A stretch of DNA of 64,000 nucleotides, taken from contig DATAWQ010000034.1 of NCBI GenBank assembly GCA_036267135.1, positions 1-64,000 of the forward strand. Reading direction: 5' to 3'. Positions 1 to 7,874 of this stretch are shown piece after piece (position 1 is the first letter of the stretch; each line of letters begins with the position of its first letter). A program made the position numbers and the translations under genes. The stretch is from PALSA-505 sp036267135 (lineage in GTDB: Bacteria; Actinomycetota; Actinomycetes; Streptosporangiales; Streptosporangiaceae). The notes under the pieces were generated by a model. The model saw only the letters and a program-made list of their open reading frames with translations. It was not told the DNA's origin and did no database searches.

Positions 1-1
1 C

Positions 2-1192
2 GGCCCGGACCCGGACGAGCTGCGCCGCCGCGCTACCGCCGCGCTGCCTGGCTACATGGTTCCCGCGGCGTTCGTCACCCTGGACGCGCTGCCGCTGACC
101 CCCAACGGCAAACTCGACCACACCGCCCTCCCCGACCCCGACTACGCGGCATCGGGATCCGGCGCCCGGGGCGCCCACACCGCCCGTGAGGAGGCGCTGT
201 GCTGCCTGTTCGCTGAGGTTCTCGGCCTGGACTCGGTGGGTGCCGACGACAACTTCTTCGCGCTCGGCGGCCACTCCCTGCTGGCCACCAGGCTGGTCGG
301 CAGGATCCAAGCGACGCTGGGAACGGACCTGCCGGTCCGGCTGTTGCTGCAGGCACCCACCGTCGCCGGGATCATCGAATCGCTCACCGCGGACCCCGCG
401 GCGCGGGCCCGGATCGATCCCGTGGTGCCGATCCGGACGTCCGGCGAGCAGCCGCCGCTGTTCTGCGTGCATCCGGTCTCCGGGGTGGCCTGGTGTTACT
501 CCGGCCTGCAGCGGCACCTCCCCGCTGGCCTGCCCATCTACGGCCTTCAGGTGGAGGTCGCCGGCACGTCGGCCTGGCCACGGGACCTGGCCGAGCTCAC
601 CGCGAACTACGCAGGCCGGATACGCGGGGTTCAGCCGGCCGGTCCTTACCGCCTGCTTGGCTGGTCGCTCGGCGGAAGCATCGCGCACGCCGTCGCCGCC
701 CGGCTGCAACGCGAGGGTGAACAGGTGGAACTCCTGGCCCTGCTGGATTCCTACCCCATCAATGACGAGCTACTGGACATGGAGCCCGCCGCCATGCTCG
801 ACGCGATCGACCTGGCGATTCTGGTCACCATGGCGCAAGATCTCGGCCTGGACATCGGCGACGAAACCGATCCGCGGTCAAGGCAGCGGATGAGACACGC
901 GGTCGCCCGGGGCTTCGGCCTGCCGGAGCAGATGGTGGCCGACCTACCGCGGGCCGCCGGGAACCTCATCAGGATCGCTCAGGGCCGCGAGCATGAGGTA
1001 TTCCACGGCGATGTCGTCTTTGTCCGGGCCGCAGGCAGCAATCCTGATACGCCCGACACAGCAGAACTCTGGCGGCCGTACGTCAGCGGGACCATTGACA
1101 GCCACACCATTAGCTGTGGTCACTTCGAGATGATGAAACCCGGCCCGGTGGCGGAAATTGGGTCGCTGCTCAAGGTCAGGCTGGGCGCCTGA
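2..1192 (+). CDS. NRPS terminal module fragment: adenylation end, carrier protein, thioesterase (5' cut by window)
   Basis: This is the last part of a non-ribosomal peptide synthetase that runs in from outside the window; the frame is open from base 2. Reading in: the end of an adenylation domain with the LPLTPNGKLD lysine motif, a carrier protein whose phosphopantetheine serine lies in FFALGGHSLLATRL (about residue 92 of the visible part), and a type I thioesterase with GWSLGGS (Ser about 222), Asp about 249 and His about 374 in SCGHFEMM. The thioesterase means that chain assembly ends here and the peptide is released by hydrolysis or cyclisation. It overlaps the next gene, an exporter, by one base (TGATG), so the two are probably co-transcribed. 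The amino acid activated cannot be read because the specificity core of the adenylation domain is missing. Confidence 0.95.
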   Translation, partial: GPDPDELRRRATAALPGYMVPAAFVTLDALPLTPNGKLDHTALPDPDYAASGSGARGAHTAREEALCCLFAEVLGLDSVGADDNFFALGGHSLLATRLVGRIQATLGTDLPVRLLLQAPTVAGIIESLTADPAARARIDPVVPIRTSGEQPPLFCVHPVSGVAWCYSGLQRHLPAGLPIYGLQVEVAGTSAWPRDLAELTANYAGRIRGVQPAGPYRLLGWSLGGSIAHAVAARLQREGEQVELLALLDSYPINDELLDMEPAAMLDAIDLAILVTMAQDLGLDIGDETDPRSRQRMRHAVARGFGLPEQMVADLPRAAGNLIRIAQGREHEVFHGDVVFVRAAGSNPDTPDTAELWRPYVSGTIDSHTISCGHFEMMKPGPVAEIGSLLKVRLGA

Positions 1193-2490
1193 TGGCCACC
1201 GACACCGCCGCCACCGGCACCAGCACCGGCAGCACGCTGCGCGGCCGGGACTTCCGGCTGCTGTGGACCGGGCAGTCCATCAGCCTGACCGGCAGTGCCG
1301 TGACGACCTTCGCGCTGCCCTTGGTAGCGGTGCGGCTGCTGCATGCGGACACGCTGCTGATGGGCGTGCTGACCGCCATGATCTGGCTGCCGTGGCTGCT
1401 GATCGGGCTGCACGCGGGAGCGTGGGCCGATCGCCGTAGCCCGCGCCCACTGATGACCGGCTGCCAGATCGCCTCGGCGATCCTGATCGTGAGCATCCCG
1501 GTACTGGCCGAGCTCAAGCTGCTGACCATGTGGTATTGCCTCGTGATCGCGTTCGCGGCCGGCTGCTCGCAGGTCATCTTCACCGCGGCGTACAACGCCT
1601 TCCTGCCGCTTCTGGTCGGCAAGGACGAACTGGTGGGCGCGAACACGCGCCTGGCGGGCAGCGAACAGACGGCCAGCATCGCCGGTCCCGGCGTCGGCGG
1701 GCTGATCGCCGTGTTTTCCTCGGCGGTTTTCGGGTTGTTCGTCGATGCGGCCAGCTTCGTGCTCTGCGCCGTCTGCCTGTGGTCCATCCGGGGGCGGAAG
1801 CCGTCCGATGGCCAGGGCGACAACCAAGCCGGTCCGCCAGACCGGCCGCGGACCAGCATGCGGGCCGAGATCCGGACGGCGATGGGTTTCGTGCTGCGAG
1901 ATCCGTATATGCGGGTACTGGCGGCCAAGAGTGCCTCCACGAACCTGCTCATGGGCGGCACCCAGGCGCTGGTGGTCGTGTTCCTGATCCGGTATGACCG
2001 GCTCGGTCCCTGGGCGGTCAGCGCCACCACGATCGCGATCAGCATCGGCGGGCTGCTCGGCGCCTTCGCCGCGGGCAGGGTCAGCCGGGCCCTGGGATCG
2101 GCCAGGGCGCAGCTGCTGGCCCCGGTGACCGACTGCTTCCTGCTGCTGTTCCCGCTGGCCAGCCGGGCCGCGCTGCTCCTGGTGCTGGCGCTAGCCGGAG
2201 TCCTGGTGTGGGCCACCGGCATCGTCGTCAGAAACGTGATCACGGCCAGCTTCCGGCAGGCCTACTGCCCGCCGGGCATGCGCGGCCGGGTCGCCATGAC
2301 CGTCCGGTTCATCATCTTCGGCGTCTGGCCCATCGGCAGCCTTCTGGGCGGCGTGCTCGGCACGGTCCTCGACGTCAGGACGGCACTGTTCATCCTCGCG
2401 GGCGCCAACGTCGTCTCTGGCGCCTGGCTGTTCATCGGTCCTATGAAGCACTGCAGAGACCTGCCCGCGGTCGCCGCGGGATCACAGTGA
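1192..2490 (+). CDS. MFS drug/metabolite exporter
   Basis: A 432-residue major facilitator superfamily protein with about 12 hydrophobic segments. The N-terminal part reads LWTGQSISLTGSAVTTFALP, typical of the MFS_3/enterobactin-exporter group. The loop after the second helix carries GAWADRRSPRP, a version of the MFS motif A. The start ATG overlaps the NRPS stop codon by one base, so it is translationally coupled to the synthetase. By position it most likely exports the peptide product or gives self-resistance. That role is inferred; the family assignment is seen directly. Confidence 0.9.
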   Translation: MATDTAATGTSTGSTLRGRDFRLLWTGQSISLTGSAVTTFALPLVAVRLLHADTLLMGVLTAMIWLPWLLIGLHAGAWADRRSPRPLMTGCQIASAILIVSIPVLAELKLLTMWYCLVIAFAAGCSQVIFTAAYNAFLPLLVGKDELVGANTRLAGSEQTASIAGPGVGGLIAVFSSAVFGLFVDAASFVLCAVCLWSIRGRKPSDGQGDNQAGPPDRPRTSMRAEIRTAMGFVLRDPYMRVLAAKSASTNLLMGGTQALVVVFLIRYDRLGPWAVSATTIAISIGGLLGAFAAGRVSRALGSARAQLLAPVTDCFLLLFPLASRAALLLVLALAGVLVWATGIVVRNVITASFRQAYCPPGMRGRVAMTVRFIIFGVWPIGSLLGGVLGTVLDVRTALFILAGANVVSGAWLFIGPMKHCRDLPAVAAGSQ

Positions 2491-2501
2491 AGGGAGAAGC
2501 A

Positions 2502-4340
2502 ATGCACGTGCACAAACTCACAACGCTGACAACGCTGACCGTAGCCGGCTGTACAGCGGCTGCCCTGATGGCGGGGTCAACCGCACCCCGCGCGATGGGC
2601 GCGGTGGCGCCGTCCGAAGCCAAGGCCACGGCGGCCTTAGTCAGCGTGGACGGCCCGATCACGCCGTTTCAGCAAAACGCGCAGGTCCAGCCGGCGCTGG
2701 CGGTCGATCCCATTCAGCCGAACATCGTGGCGTCGAGCGCGTACGACTCGATAGACACGCAGCCATGCTCGAAGAAGGCATCCATCACCGCGGCCGCCTG
2801 CCAGCTCCCGGCCACCGCCGAAACAGGCGGGCTCTCCAACCCAGGAGTGGGCCTCACCGGGATGTATTTCTCGTTCGACAGCGGCCACCACTGGGTTCAG
2901 CCGACCTACCGCGGGCTGACCGCGGCCGGGTGCAGCGCCACGGTTATCCGGTGCAAGGCCAGGCCGGGGCCGATCCACACGGTTCCCAACTACTACGAAC
3001 ACGGCCTGGGGTCCTTCGGGGACTCTTCGGTGGCCTTCGGCCCGGTGTGGCGGAACGGCAAATTCTCCTGGGGGAATGGATCACGGCTGTACGTGTCCAA
3101 CGTCGCCACGAACCTGCACCAGACCGTGATTCGCCCAGGCAGCATCAACACCACCAGCACCATGGCGGTCTCGCATATCGACGATCCGACGGCCGCGCGC
3201 GTGGACAATCAGTCGAACTGGTCGGCACCGGTCATCGTGCCGAAGCGCGAGCCGGCCATTTCGTTTGCCACCGAGGATCAGATCTGGGCCGACAACACCA
3301 GCAGCAGCCCATACTTCGGCAACGTGTACATGTGCTACAACGACTTCTACTTCGAGCCCTCAGGGAATGTTCCGCTGTTCCCCACGGTGGCCGTGTCCAC
3401 CGACGGCGGCCAGAGCTGGACGATTCACCGGGTAGGCCGGCCGATCGACTCGGCCGCGAAGGGCTACCGCGAGGGGTGCGCCATCCGCACGGATAGCCAT
3501 GGCGAGGTGTACGCGGTCTTCTCGCACCTGTACGGGTCAGCATTCCCCTCGGACCATCTGGCGGCCACGGAAGACTTGTTCACATCGCAGAACGGCGGCG
3601 CCACCTGGGCCAAGCCGGTGGACATCATGCACGTGAACACCGGCTGCTACTACTTCGATCCGGTCGCCGACCGGTGCGCCGAAGATGGGCCAGGCGGGAG
3701 TCCGGCCGAACCCGCACCCAGCCTCGACATCGCCAACGGCGCTCCCAGCGGCGCGAACGCCACGAACGAGCTCGTGTTCGCCTGGAGCGACGGCCGGTTC
3801 GGCCTGAACCATGAGGCGGCCATGCTGTCGTATTCGACGGACCAGGCCAAGACGTGGTCCGCGCCGGCCACGGTGTCATTGCCCTCGGACCGATCGGTGC
3901 TCGCCGCCGCCGCCATCGCACCTGACGGTACCCGCGTGTACATGACCTACACCGCCCTCACCACGCCGTTCACCACGACGCTGACGGCGCCACGACTGGA
4001 ACACGGAGTGCTGCGGTCGGCCTTGATCGGCCCGGGCGGTGCACCCGGGAACTGGGTGACCGATTACGTCGGCCCCACCGGCGACGTGCGCGGTACCGGC
4101 CAGGGTGGCTACAACTACGAGGAATTCACCGGCTTTTACATTGACACCGTCGCCACCCGCAGCTACGGCATCGGCGCATGGACCGACTTCCGGCACACCT
4201 CGGCCTGCCCAGCCATGGACGCCTGGCGGGCGAAGTCCCTCGAGGCGCTGAATGTGGTTACCCCGACGCCGTGGCCGCTGGCCGCCTGCCAAGCCAATTT
4301 CGGTAACTCCAAGATCTGGAGCGCGACAACCGCTCCCTAA
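2502..4340 (+). CDS. Secreted sialidase-like beta-propeller protein with Asp-boxes
   Basis: A 612-residue protein. The start is ATG 2502, preceded by AGGGAG seven to twelve bases upstream; the longer open frame is a shadow inside the exporter. An N-terminal hydrophobic stretch followed by an Ala-rich region looks like a signal peptide. Four Asp-box-like turns (SxDxGxxW) are visible: FSFDSGHHW, VSTDGGQSW, TSQNGGATW and YSTDQAKTW. They mark a BNR/sialidase-type propeller. Such propellers occur in sialidases but also in many non-enzymatic exoproteins, and the catalytic arginine triad of sialidases was not identified. It lies 11 bases after the exporter and before a terminator, so it is the last gene of the first transcript. 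Its role in a peptide cluster is unknown. Confidence 0.82.
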   Translation: MHVHKLTTLTTLTVAGCTAAALMAGSTAPRAMGAVAPSEAKATAALVSVDGPITPFQQNAQVQPALAVDPIQPNIVASSAYDSIDTQPCSKKASITAAACQLPATAETGGLSNPGVGLTGMYFSFDSGHHWVQPTYRGLTAAGCSATVIRCKARPGPIHTVPNYYEHGLGSFGDSSVAFGPVWRNGKFSWGNGSRLYVSNVATNLHQTVIRPGSINTTSTMAVSHIDDPTAARVDNQSNWSAPVIVPKREPAISFATEDQIWADNTSSSPYFGNVYMCYNDFYFEPSGNVPLFPTVAVSTDGGQSWTIHRVGRPIDSAAKGYREGCAIRTDSHGEVYAVFSHLYGSAFPSDHLAATEDLFTSQNGGATWAKPVDIMHVNTGCYYFDPVADRCAEDGPGGSPAEPAPSLDIANGAPSGANATNELVFAWSDGRFGLNHEAAMLSYSTDQAKTWSAPATVSLPSDRSVLAAAAIAPDGTRVYMTYTALTTPFTTTLTAPRLEHGVLRSALIGPGGAPGNWVTDYVGPTGDVRGTGQGGYNYEEFTGFYIDTVATRSYGIGAWTDFRHTSACPAMDAWRAKSLEALNVVTPTPWPLAACQANFGNSKIWSATTAP

Positions 4341-4358
4341 CCGGGTGTCATGACCAGC

Positions 4359-4414
4359 ACCACCGTCCGTTCGGTATAAGGGCTTTAATCCGAACGGGCG
4401 GTGGTTTTTCTTTA
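4359..4414 (+). terminator. Intrinsic terminator after the NRPS-exporter-propeller transcript
   Basis: A 16-bp stem (4359-4374 with 4390-4405, one G-T pair) and a 15-base loop are followed by TTTTCTTTA. It lies 19 bases after the stop codon of the propeller gene and separates the first transcript from the azoxy-type operon. Confidence 0.9.
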
Positions 4415-4574
4415 CTCTCGTGGCGCCGGACGCGCGTATGCGATCTGGACCCGTTGGTGTCAGCGTGATGTCAGAACCGGCTGCGATGATATCGGGAAGT
4501 GATGTTATTTCTCATCCCGGATCGACTAGGCAAGTCGCTGTCTGCGTCGCCTGATGTAGATCGGAGAATTATTG

Positions 4575-5711
4575 ATGCGCTCCCTTGACGAGGCACGTGA
4601 TGTGTGTGAGCGCTACCACCCGGGCCTATGCGCCGCTCTCGCGGAGATCTCGCTGACTGAACGCGAGGCGCCGGACGGACCGGTTATCGGCATATTCCGC
4701 GAGTTCGGCGGCCCCGGGCTCATGGTGCCGGCGGAATACGGCGGCGCGGGGGCGGATGCGCTCAGTGTGGCACGCATCATGCGGGCGATGTCGTCGTACT
4801 CACCATCCCTTGGCGCCGCCACCACCATGCATCACTATACGGTGGCCACGCTTTTCTCACTCGCGAAAACCGCCGGGCGGCTGACGCCCGCGCAACTCGA
4901 CCTGCTGGCTAAGATCGCGCCAGGCAATTTCCTGGTGGCCTCGGGATGGGCCGAGGGCAAGCCGGGCGCAAACATTGTCATCCCGGCGGTGACCGCCCGC
5001 GCCGCCGACGGCGGCTACTTGATCAACGGCGGGAAGAAGCCGTGCAGCCTGGCCCGGTCGATGGACCTGCTCACGGCCAGCGCCGCGGTGCCGGTGGACG
5101 GAGTTCCCACGCTCGCCCTGCTGCTGATACCGGCCAGTTCGCCCGGCATCACCGTGCACAAGTTCTGGCTCAGCAATGTGCTGGCCGGCGCGCAGAGCGA
5201 CGAGGTCAGGCTCACCGACGTGTTCGTCCCTGCGGACATGGTGATCCATACCGCGCCGGGCGGCCAGGACCGGCTTGACGACCTGCAGACGACCGGTTTC
5301 GCGTGGTTCGAGATGCTTGCCACTTCGGTTTATGTGGGCGCCACGAGTGCATTGGTAGAACAGGCGCTCGCCGGGGGGCGGGGCAGTGTGACCGATCGTG
5401 CTCAGGCGGCGATCGAACTGGAGTCCGCCGTCGCACTGGTCGAGGGCGTCGCCAGGGCCCTTAGCGACGGGCTCACCGGCGACGCCGCGATTTCCGCCGT
5501 TCTGGTGGCCAGATACGCGGCTCAGCGGGCGCTCAGGACAGCCGCTGACATGGCCTCCGAGCTGCTCGGCGGCATCGCGTTCATGCGTTCCCCTGACATC
5601 GGCTACCTGGTCGCCGCCGTCCGCCCGCTGGCCTACCATCCGCCGTCGCGTACCGCGATGTCGCAAGCGCTTATCGACTATTTCACCGGTCAGCCGATGA
5701 GCCTGTCCTGA
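4575..5711 (+). CDS. Acyl-CoA dehydrogenase-fold flavin monooxygenase, candidate N-hydroxylase (VlmH-like)
   Basis: A 378-residue member of the acyl-CoA dehydrogenase superfamily. ATG 4575 is chosen over the TTG three bases upstream because GGAGA lies at 4563-4567. The N-terminal helical part has MVPAEYGGAGAD, a middle beta part follows (VASGWAEGKPGA), and the C-terminal helical bundle ends with ASELLGGIAFMRSPDIGYLV. In this superfamily the class D flavin monooxygenases, including isobutylamine N-hydroxylase VlmH of valanimycin biosynthesis, use reduced flavin from a separate reductase. A reductase is encoded two genes downstream. I therefore infer amine N-hydroxylation. A true dehydrogenase acting on a carrier-bound acyl group remains possible, because no single residue separates the two by eye. 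Confidence 0.75.
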   Translation: MRSLDEARDVCERYHPGLCAALAEISLTEREAPDGPVIGIFREFGGPGLMVPAEYGGAGADALSVARIMRAMSSYSPSLGAATTMHHYTVATLFSLAKTAGRLTPAQLDLLAKIAPGNFLVASGWAEGKPGANIVIPAVTARAADGGYLINGGKKPCSLARSMDLLTASAAVPVDGVPTLALLLIPASSPGITVHKFWLSNVLAGAQSDEVRLTDVFVPADMVIHTAPGGQDRLDDLQTTGFAWFEMLATSVYVGATSALVEQALAGGRGSVTDRAQAAIELESAVALVEGVARALSDGLTGDAAISAVLVARYAAQRALRTAADMASELLGGIAFMRSPDIGYLVAAVRPLAYHPPSRTAMSQALIDYFTGQPMSLS

Positions 5712-5746
5712 CCAGCCGCCCTGCCGCTTCTGTGAGGAGTCCAGCA

Positions 5747-6280
5747 ATGGATGTCAAGAATCCCTTCGAAAGCCCGACCACATTCCGGCTGCACCGAGCC
5801 GAGTACGTGGTCGCCTGGACCGTCGTCCAGGTACTCATAATCCTGCACTGGCGCCAGATCAACTGGATCTCGGCGGTCCTGCTGATCGCCTACATCGATG
5901 TCATCGGCTATATACCGGGCGCTATCGCTTTCCGGCGCAGCACGGATGGCCGGATATCCAAGAACTATTACATCGCCTACAACATCATGCACAGCCTGAT
6001 CACACAGGGTGCGGTCGTCGCGATCTGGGGGTTCACGATCGGCTGGCAATGGACACTGCTCGCGATTCCCTGGCACATCTTTGGCGACCGCGGCATATGG
6101 GGCAACTTCCTCAAGCCGTTCAGTCTCCCGTTCGAGCCGCACGCGACCGCGCCTGGCTACCGGCGGCTGATCGACGAACTCTCGGCCGGGTACCGGTCCG
6201 GGGCCGGGCGCCGGTCCGGGGCCGGGGAGCCGTCCGGGGCCGGGGAGCGGACTCCGGCCGCGGGGGCGCCCAGCCAATGA
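5747..6280 (+). CDS. Small polytopic membrane protein, candidate hydrazine synthase (VlmO-like)
   Basis: A 177-residue protein. ATG 5747 is chosen because GAGGAG lies at 5734-5739. About four hydrophobic segments are visible (around residues 22-35, 40-58, 80-100 and 103-118). His and acidic residues sit near the membrane faces: LHWRQINW, NIMHSLI, PWHIFGDRGIWGN and FEPHATAPG. The tail is low-complexity with repeats of SGAG. In valanimycin-type pathways a membrane-bound metalloenzyme makes the N-N bond as a hydrazine, and the next enzyme is a diiron azoxy synthase. Size, topology, His pattern and neighbours fit VlmO. This is recognition by context and pattern, not by alignment. It overlaps the flavin reductase by four bases (ATGA). 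Confidence 0.62.
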   Translation: MDVKNPFESPTTFRLHRAEYVVAWTVVQVLIILHWRQINWISAVLLIAYIDVIGYIPGAIAFRRSTDGRISKNYYIAYNIMHSLITQGAVVAIWGFTIGWQWTLLAIPWHIFGDRGIWGNFLKPFSLPFEPHATAPGYRRLIDELSAGYRSGAGRRSGAGEPSGAGERTPAAGAPSQ

Positions 6281-6828
6281 TGGCGGCCGATCTGGACCAG
6301 ATGCTGCGGCAGGCGGTTCGCCGTCTCGCGACCGGCGTGGCGGTAGTGACCGTCTGGCAAGGCGACGACATCCACGGCACCACGGTCTCCTCGGTTTTCT
6401 CGGTGTCGCGGGAGCCGCTGTTGATCGGCTTGTGCCTGCGGGCGGTGTCGGGTCTGGCTGAGGTCATAGACCAGGCCCGGTGCTTCGCGGTGAACGTGCT
6501 GTCCACGCGGCAATCGGCACTGGCCGGCTGGTTCGCGGATCCCGGCCGGCCGCAGGGCCTGGCCCAGTTCGATCAGGTGGAGTGGGAGCCAGACGCGTTC
6601 AGCGGAGCCCCGTGGATCAGCGGTTCGCTGGCGTCGCTCGGCTGTCACCTCACCACAACCATCCCAGCCGGTGACCACAACCTGCTGCTCGGGAACGTCG
6701 TCACCGCCCGCACCGGCGAGGGCGCACCGCTGCTGCACTTCACCGGGCGATTGCACGACGGGATGCTCCGCACCCTGCCCCGCGAAGTTACCCATCTACC
6801 CGTCCGGGCCGCGCTGGACCGGTCGTAG
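6277..6828 (+). CDS. Flavin reductase (VlmR/HpaC-like)
   Basis: A 183-residue protein of the flavin reductase-like FMN-binding split-barrel family. Visible family features are LRQAVRRLATGVAVVTVW at the N-terminus, GTTVSSVFSVSREPLLIGLCL (the flavin-binding strand pair), FAVNVLSTRQ, and FDQVEWEPDAFSGAPWI. Such proteins reduce free FMN or FAD with NAD(P)H and hand it to a partner monooxygenase. The natural partner here is the acyl-CoA dehydrogenase-fold oxygenase two genes upstream, as in the VlmH/VlmR pair. Its ATG overlaps the preceding stop (ATGA), so it is in the same operon. An alternative start is the next codon, also ATG. Confidence 0.88.
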   Translation: MMAADLDQMLRQAVRRLATGVAVVTVWQGDDIHGTTVSSVFSVSREPLLIGLCLRAVSGLAEVIDQARCFAVNVLSTRQSALAGWFADPGRPQGLAQFDQVEWEPDAFSGAPWISGSLASLGCHLTTTIPAGDHNLLLGNVVTARTGEGAPLLHFTGRLHDGMLRTLPREVTHLPVRAALDRS

Positions 6829-6853
6829 CAGGAATTGGAAGGAGAAGAGCGGT

Positions 6854-7840
6854 ATGACCCACTCAGTCCCCCGGGAAGCCGATTTCGACTTGGCCCCCAA
6901 TCTCCTCGACGGCGCGATGAGCCTGACCATGACCACGCGCGACTGCGACCTCGCGTACTGGCTGACCGCCGTGGCCCAGGGCACCCTCATCGGACGGGCC
7001 ACTACCGGCCATGCTGTAGCCGCGGCCACCCCCGAGTTCATGCGCCAGCCCGGCCCGCTTCGCGAGGCGCTGATCCTGGAACTGGGCTGGCGGTCGGTTT
7101 CCGAGGAGCGGGCGACCCGGGCGTTGTCCTACTTCGTGGCCGAGGCGCCGGGGATTCCGGAAATGGAGTTCTTCGCCACACAGGTGCTGGACGAGGCCAG
7201 GCACTCGATGGTCTTCCGCAACCACCTCGTCGAACTCGGTGTGCCGGCGGACGAATTGCATAAGACCATCGCGGAGCTGTCCGCCGATTACACCGCCGAG
7301 GTGCTCGCGCCCATCGAGGAGTTCGTGGTCCGCACGGTACGTGATGAAGGTGACTTCGTCGGTGCCGTGGCGGCTTTCACGATCGTAGTGGAAGGGGTGC
7401 TGGCACCTGCCGCGGAGCTGAGCGAGCGTAAATGGGATCGGCTTGACCCGGCCGCGGGTGAGATCGCCCGCGGCGCGGGAATCGATGAGATCCGGCATCT
7501 GACCGTCGGGAGCTCGATCGTGCGTGAGCATCTGATCCGTAACCCCGGTTACCGGTCGCGGGTCATGGACATCGTGACGGCCGGCTGCCGGCTGTGGGAC
7601 GACGTGCCAGTCCTCAAGTACGTGCTGCGTCGCGAGAACTTGTTCCAGGAAGGTATGCAAGAACACGTCGACCTGCTCGATGGGTATGAGGTGTTTCCCG
7701 GGCGCAAGCTGCTGGAAACCACGCCGACCGAACGCTACGACATCGCGGAACGCTGGTCCGACGAAATGGCCGAAACCCGCCTCCGCTACATGGATCTCGC
7801 GGAGGCCGTAGCGGTCCTGTCAAGTAGCTCCCGATCCTGA
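6854..7840 (+). CDS. Non-haem diiron oxygenase, candidate azoxy synthase (VlmB-like)
   Basis: A 328-residue helical protein with a ferritin-like diiron signature: Glu84/85 in SEER, then EARH (Glu114-His117), Glu180 in VVEGV, then EIRH (Glu212-His215). The two ExxH motifs are about 98 residues apart, as in ribonucleotide-reductase-like oxygenases. The start ATG 6854 has GGAG at 6841-6844. In valanimycin biosynthesis a diiron enzyme oxidises the hydrazine made by the membrane synthase to the azoxy group. The co-occurrence here of the membrane protein, the flavin pair and this enzyme supports the same role. An AurF-type amine N-oxygenase is the main alternative. Confidence 0.72.
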   Translation: MTHSVPREADFDLAPNLLDGAMSLTMTTRDCDLAYWLTAVAQGTLIGRATTGHAVAAATPEFMRQPGPLREALILELGWRSVSEERATRALSYFVAEAPGIPEMEFFATQVLDEARHSMVFRNHLVELGVPADELHKTIAELSADYTAEVLAPIEEFVVRTVRDEGDFVGAVAAFTIVVEGVLAPAAELSERKWDRLDPAAGEIARGAGIDEIRHLTVGSSIVREHLIRNPGYRSRVMDIVTAGCRLWDDVPVLKYVLRRENLFQEGMQEHVDLLDGYEVFPGRKLLETTPTERYDIAERWSDEMAETRLRYMDLAEAVAVLSSSSRS

Positions 7841-7842
7841 CG

Positions 7843-7861
7843 TATCGCACTCGGTGCGATA
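7843..7861. promoter_or_regulatory. Perfect 8-bp inverted repeat just before the hydroxylase gene
   Basis: TATCGCAC at 7843-7850 and GTGCGATA at 7854-7861 are separated by three bases. The last base of the right arm is the first A of the AGGAG ribosome binding site of the next gene, so the hairpin could partly hide that site, act as a processing signal, or be a protein operator. It is visible directly; its function is inferred. Confidence 0.6.
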
Positions 7862-7874
7862 GGAGTGGTAATCC

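Noticed and set aside
4857..5747. A 296-residue open frame on the reverse strand opposite the acyl-CoA dehydrogenase-fold gene
   Set aside because: It is a shadow frame caused by high GC; there is no ribosome binding site and no family-like stretch, while the + strand has a clear protein.
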